Source of the DNA: Syntrophomonadaceae bacterium
Lineage (GTDB): Bacteria; Bacillota; Dethiobacteria; DTU022; UBA8154
Length of the DNA stretch: 33,159 bases
Assembly (NCBI GenBank): GCA_007131175.1
Contig: SLRC01000039.1
Span: forward strand, 1 to 33,159
Reading direction: 5' to 3'
A program made the position numbers and the translations under genes. The notes beneath the pieces are model-generated. The model made no database searches and had not been told where the DNA came from. It saw nothing but the letters and a program-made list of their open reading frames with translations. Below, one piece after another: positions 31,174 to 33,159 of the stretch (its first letter is position 1; the number at the start of each line of letters is the position of its first letter).

Positions 31174-32067
31174 TTAGCTTTGTATGGGAAGGACTTCGAC
31201 CGTAAAATTACCCACAGCCACGTCAATGTCCAGCAAGACACGGGAAGTAGCCCTGTTATAAGAAGGAGAGCGATAGCGACCATCAACAAGCGGCCAACCC
31301 AGTTCCCTGAGGTTAGTGTTGGCCAGCACCCCGTTCATCCTAATATCCATACCCATATCCTCGGGTACCAGTAATTTTATGTTGGCAGCTCCTGCTTCCA
31401 CACGCATATTCACATCGCCATTATCACCCAGCTTTACGGTCATATTGCCTGCTCCCACTTTTAGATTAACACTGTCAAGGGGGATCCCTTCCAAATCAAG
31501 TTCGCCATCAACCGCTCCACTATCTACCTCCAATTCCCAGCGTAAAGAGGGGGAAAGATGTATATGCCAGATATTAATAATGTTGCGTCCAGGCAAGGAA
31601 ACACCCCTTTCCCGGAGGTTCAGGTAAAGAGTCTGTTCTTCCACATTATATGACGGAACTGTTTGAGCAGGCCCACGGAAGCTTCCGTCAAACCAATTCT
31701 CTGTTTGCCTGTCGAGAAAAAGCCTGCCTCCACCAAAATGCAAGGTAAGCTGTCCTGTTTCCAGGTTGGGGTAACGCCCCTGCTCCACGCTTAACTGGGT
31801 TTGAATCCCTCCCTGGATTCCGGGCCCGGGAGCTGCAAAAGCCAGCACCAATACACCCACGATGATTACAGCAACCAGGATGAAAGAAAGAAAGCGGGGA
31901 ATGATACCACCCCAAAAGAGACTAATCCCAATAATGATCAGTATCAAGGGCCAAAAGCGCAAAAGCTGTTGTATAAACATGGGTGAAACATAACCCAGGT
32001 TGGAGAGGAAAATAACCAAACCGGCTAAAATAAAAAAAAGTGCAAGCAGGAGGGTTCCCGCTCTCAT
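31174..32067 (-). CDS. LiaF-like membrane protein with toast-rack C-terminus
   Basis: 297 residues. The N-terminal 90 residues are hydrophobic with three to four membrane segments (LLLALFFILAGLVIFLSNLG, LRFWPLILIIIGISLFWGG, FILVAVIIVGVLVLAFAA), the LiaI/LiaF-type pattern. The rest is a beta-rich domain with repeated units (LEVDSGAVDGELDLEG, NLKVGAGNMTVKLGDNG, MRVEAGAANIKLLVPEDMG) typical of LiaF-like proteins. Such proteins sense or buffer cell-envelope stress. The start overlaps the PspC-protein stop by four bases (ATGA). Confidence 0.85.
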   Translation of the reverse strand: MRAGTLLLALFFILAGLVIFLSNLGYVSPMFIQQLLRFWPLILIIIGISLFWGGIIPRFLSFILVAVIIVGVLVLAFAAPGPGIQGGIQTQLSVEQGRYPNLETGQLTLHFGGGRLFLDRQTENWFDGSFRGPAQTVPSYNVEEQTLYLNLRERGVSLPGRNIINIWHIHLSPSLRWELEVDSGAVDGELDLEGIPLDSVNLKVGAGNMTVKLGDNGDVNMRVEAGAANIKLLVPEDMGMDIRMNGVLANTNLRELGWPLVDGRYRSPSYNRATSRVLLDIDVAVGNFTVEVLPIQS

Positions 32068-32525
32068 TGCACTCCCCCCTTACGCTCGCGGGCCAGCAGA
32101 TATATACCCAGCGCTATAAGCAAAAGGGGCCAGGCAAAACGGAAGAGGGGGCCAAAAAGCTGATACGACAGGAATATAATACCCAGGCCTACAAGAAGGA
32201 AACCGGCACTATGCCGTCGCCGCATCCCTGCCTTCCCTTCTTCATTTTCATTTTGCGTTTGTTCACCCCTATTTCCCCAAATCACTTCAGCCGCATCATC
32301 GGGGCTGCTTTCTTCAGTCTGCTTGCCCGGGCCTTTAAACACACTTTGTTCATCAGGTATGATAATCCAGGCCACGATATAGACAAACAATCCGCCTCCC
32401 CCCAAAAAAATGGAGAGAACCCACAACAGGCGAACCAACACCACATCCACACGAAAATACTCGGCAAGGCCACCAGCCACCCCAGCGATGACCCGGTTTG
32501 TCTGTGAGCGGTAAAGACGCTCCAT
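32064..32525 (-). CDS. PspC-domain membrane protein
   Basis: 153 residues from the ATG at 32525 after GAGGAGGGGG. Residues 1-60 are a PspC domain (LYRSQTNRVIAGVAGGLAEY, then DVVLVRLLWVLSIFLGGGGL and VYIVAWIIIPDE). A charged linker and a second pair of membrane segments (SAGFLLVGLGIIFLSYQLFG, WPLLLIALGIYLLA) follow. PspC proteins take part in envelope-stress responses. No PspA or two-component sensor is nearby. It leads the operon PspC, LiaF-like, cupin, MBL. Confidence 0.9.
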   Translation of the reverse strand: MERLYRSQTNRVIAGVAGGLAEYFRVDVVLVRLLWVLSIFLGGGGLFVYIVAWIIIPDEQSVFKGPGKQTEESSPDDAAEVIWGNRGEQTQNENEEGKAGMRRRHSAGFLLVGLGIIFLSYQLFGPLFRFAWPLLLIALGIYLLARERKGGVQ

Positions 32526-32598
32526 CACTACCCCCTCCTCATTAGATTTCCAAGAGTTTATGGTTGTTTAAGAAGATTTTCCGTTACTCCACATGTTA

Positions 32599-32604
32599 AT
32601 TATA
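32599..32604 (-). promoter_or_regulatory. Extended -10 of the PspC operon
   Basis: TGGTATAAT on the minus strand, about 75 bases before the ATG. No good -35 is visible at the right distance, as is common for extended -10 promoters or activator-dependent ones. Confidence 0.5.
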
Positions 32605-32710
32605 CCACTTCTCTCTCCTTTTTGTTGCACACTATGAGCCATTATCTGCTGCCTTTTATGATTCAGCTACCAGCAAGCATTGCTCTGATATTGCTTCAAC
32701 CAAGGGAAGC

Positions 32711-32781
32711 TTTACATGTAAAACAACAGGTGATAACAGGGCCAATAATCCGAAGGCACAAATGCCAACTTTTACCTGTTG
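32711..32781 (+). promoter_or_regulatory. Palindrome and hairpin upstream of the MFS gene
   Basis: The 370-base gap between the PspC and MFS genes holds a perfect 12-bp palindrome TTTACATGTAAA (32711-32722). Next to it is a 58-base hairpin: CAACAGGT (32724-32731) with ACCTGTTG (32774-32781), containing GGCACAAATGCC (32755-32766). It may be an operator plus a structured leader. It matches no riboswitch I recognise. The rest of the gap shows no gene. Confidence 0.4.
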
Positions 32782-32895
32782 AATTAAATAGAATTTTTTG
32801 ATGCAGGAAAACTAACAAGTTTGCTTAATTTATTAATACGCCGGATTATCCACCAGGATTAGGGCTTTCTAACTCACGAAAGAAGGTAAACAATA

Positions 32896-33159
32896 ATGCC
32901 TGCAGGCAGAACACAGCTTTGGCGGAAAGAACGGGATAATCTGGTCTGGCTGATGTGGATTATCCTTGCGTTTGCTTATCTCATCTCATACTTCCACCGT
33001 CTCTCCCTGGCGGTGGTAATGGATCATTTGATTGTGGACCTGCAAATCGGGGAAGCGGCCCTTGCTGGTGCCCTGGCGGGCAGCTATGCAGTCATATATA
33101 TGATCATGCAGGTTCCCACCGGTTTGCTGGTTGATTCCTGGGGGCCACGCAAAACGGTA
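32896..33159 (+). CDS. MFS transporter, N-terminal part (cut by window edge)
   Basis: 88 codons from an ATG preceded by GAAGGT and open to the right edge. The sequence begins with a charged N-terminus, then a first membrane segment (LMWIILAFAYLISYFHRLSL) and a second (ALAGALAGSYAVIYMIMQVP), followed by GLLVDSWGPRKT, which fits the MFS loop 2-3 motif (GxLaDrxGrkr). The substrate cannot be told; the FHR context in the first helix resembles MFS permeases of the nitrate/organic-anion type. Confidence 0.85.
   Translation, partial: MPAGRTQLWRKERDNLVWLMWIILAFAYLISYFHRLSLAVVMDHLIVDLQIGEAALAGALAGSYAVIYMIMQVPTGLLVDSWGPRKTV

Noticed and set aside
1-33159. tRNA genes, rRNA genes and CRISPR arrays
   Set aside because: No T-loop/acceptor pattern, rRNA sequence or regularly spaced repeat was found on reading both strands.

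Overview
The window reads as a chromosomal segment of a spore-forming, anaerobic, low-to-mid GC Firmicute of the Clostridia type. Supporting genes are an alpha/beta small acid-soluble spore protein, a CotF-type coat protein, a SleB-type hydrolase, a ribosomal protein L27 that begins with the cleavable Firmicute extension beside its Prp protease, and the Gram-positive gene order obgE-nadD-yqeK-LCP-rsfS. Selenium use is visible directly: selD carries an in-frame TGA at its catalytic position with a bacterial SECIS hairpin behind it, and a yedF gene lies further on. I cannot name the species.

Layout. 1-4437 (minus): DMT transporter, radical SAM/winged-helix protein, inositol monophosphatase and an acyl-CoA synthetase cut by the left edge. 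4717-6492 (plus): a B12-binding radical SAM protein with an extra STAS-like C-terminus. 6493-7203: about 700 bases without a protein gene, containing a remarkable multi-arm structured RNA (about 6754-7229, plus strand). 7204-9662 (minus): moaD-like, thiF-like, selD and SASP as one tight cluster. 9663-9986: intergenic region with a decayed inverted-repeat element. 9987-15595 (minus): sirtuin, rsfS, a divergent LCP protein, yqeK, an RRM protein with a long leader, nadD and obgE. 15719-16732 (minus): rpmA, prp and rplU, with their own promoter, leader and terminator. 16889-19333 (minus): sugar nucleotidyltransferase/phosphomannomutase-like fusion. 19578-21974 (plus): HAD hydrolase, CotF-type protein, SleB-type hydrolase. 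21986-28551 (minus): ABC-F protein, thioesterase, two-subunit ADP-forming acyl-CoA synthetase and adenine deaminase. 28699-29076: frameshifted UspA remnant. 29156-32525 (minus): yedF, then MBL-fold protein, cupin, LiaF-like and PspC proteins. 32896-end (plus): start of an MFS transporter.

How the genes work together. selD makes selenophosphate for selenocysteine (needed for SelD itself) and possibly for selenium-modified cofactors; the adjacent MoaD/ThiF pair is the kind that activates a small sulfur carrier. The ribosome and cell-cycle block (L21, Prp, L27, Obg, NadD, YqeK, RsfS) is ordinary housekeeping. The acyl-CoA synthetases and thioesterase point to acyl-CoA energy metabolism. The PspC/LiaF-like pair suggests an envelope-stress module.

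The most interesting object is the 6790-7218 RNA. A 20-bp closing helix encloses five arms, nearly every arm is paired, about 23 non-Watson-Crick positions are all G-U when read on the plus strand, and the hairpins fall into two repeated classes with matching loop sequences. I do not recognise it as a known family. All structures, promoters and starts were worked out by eye from the sequence.
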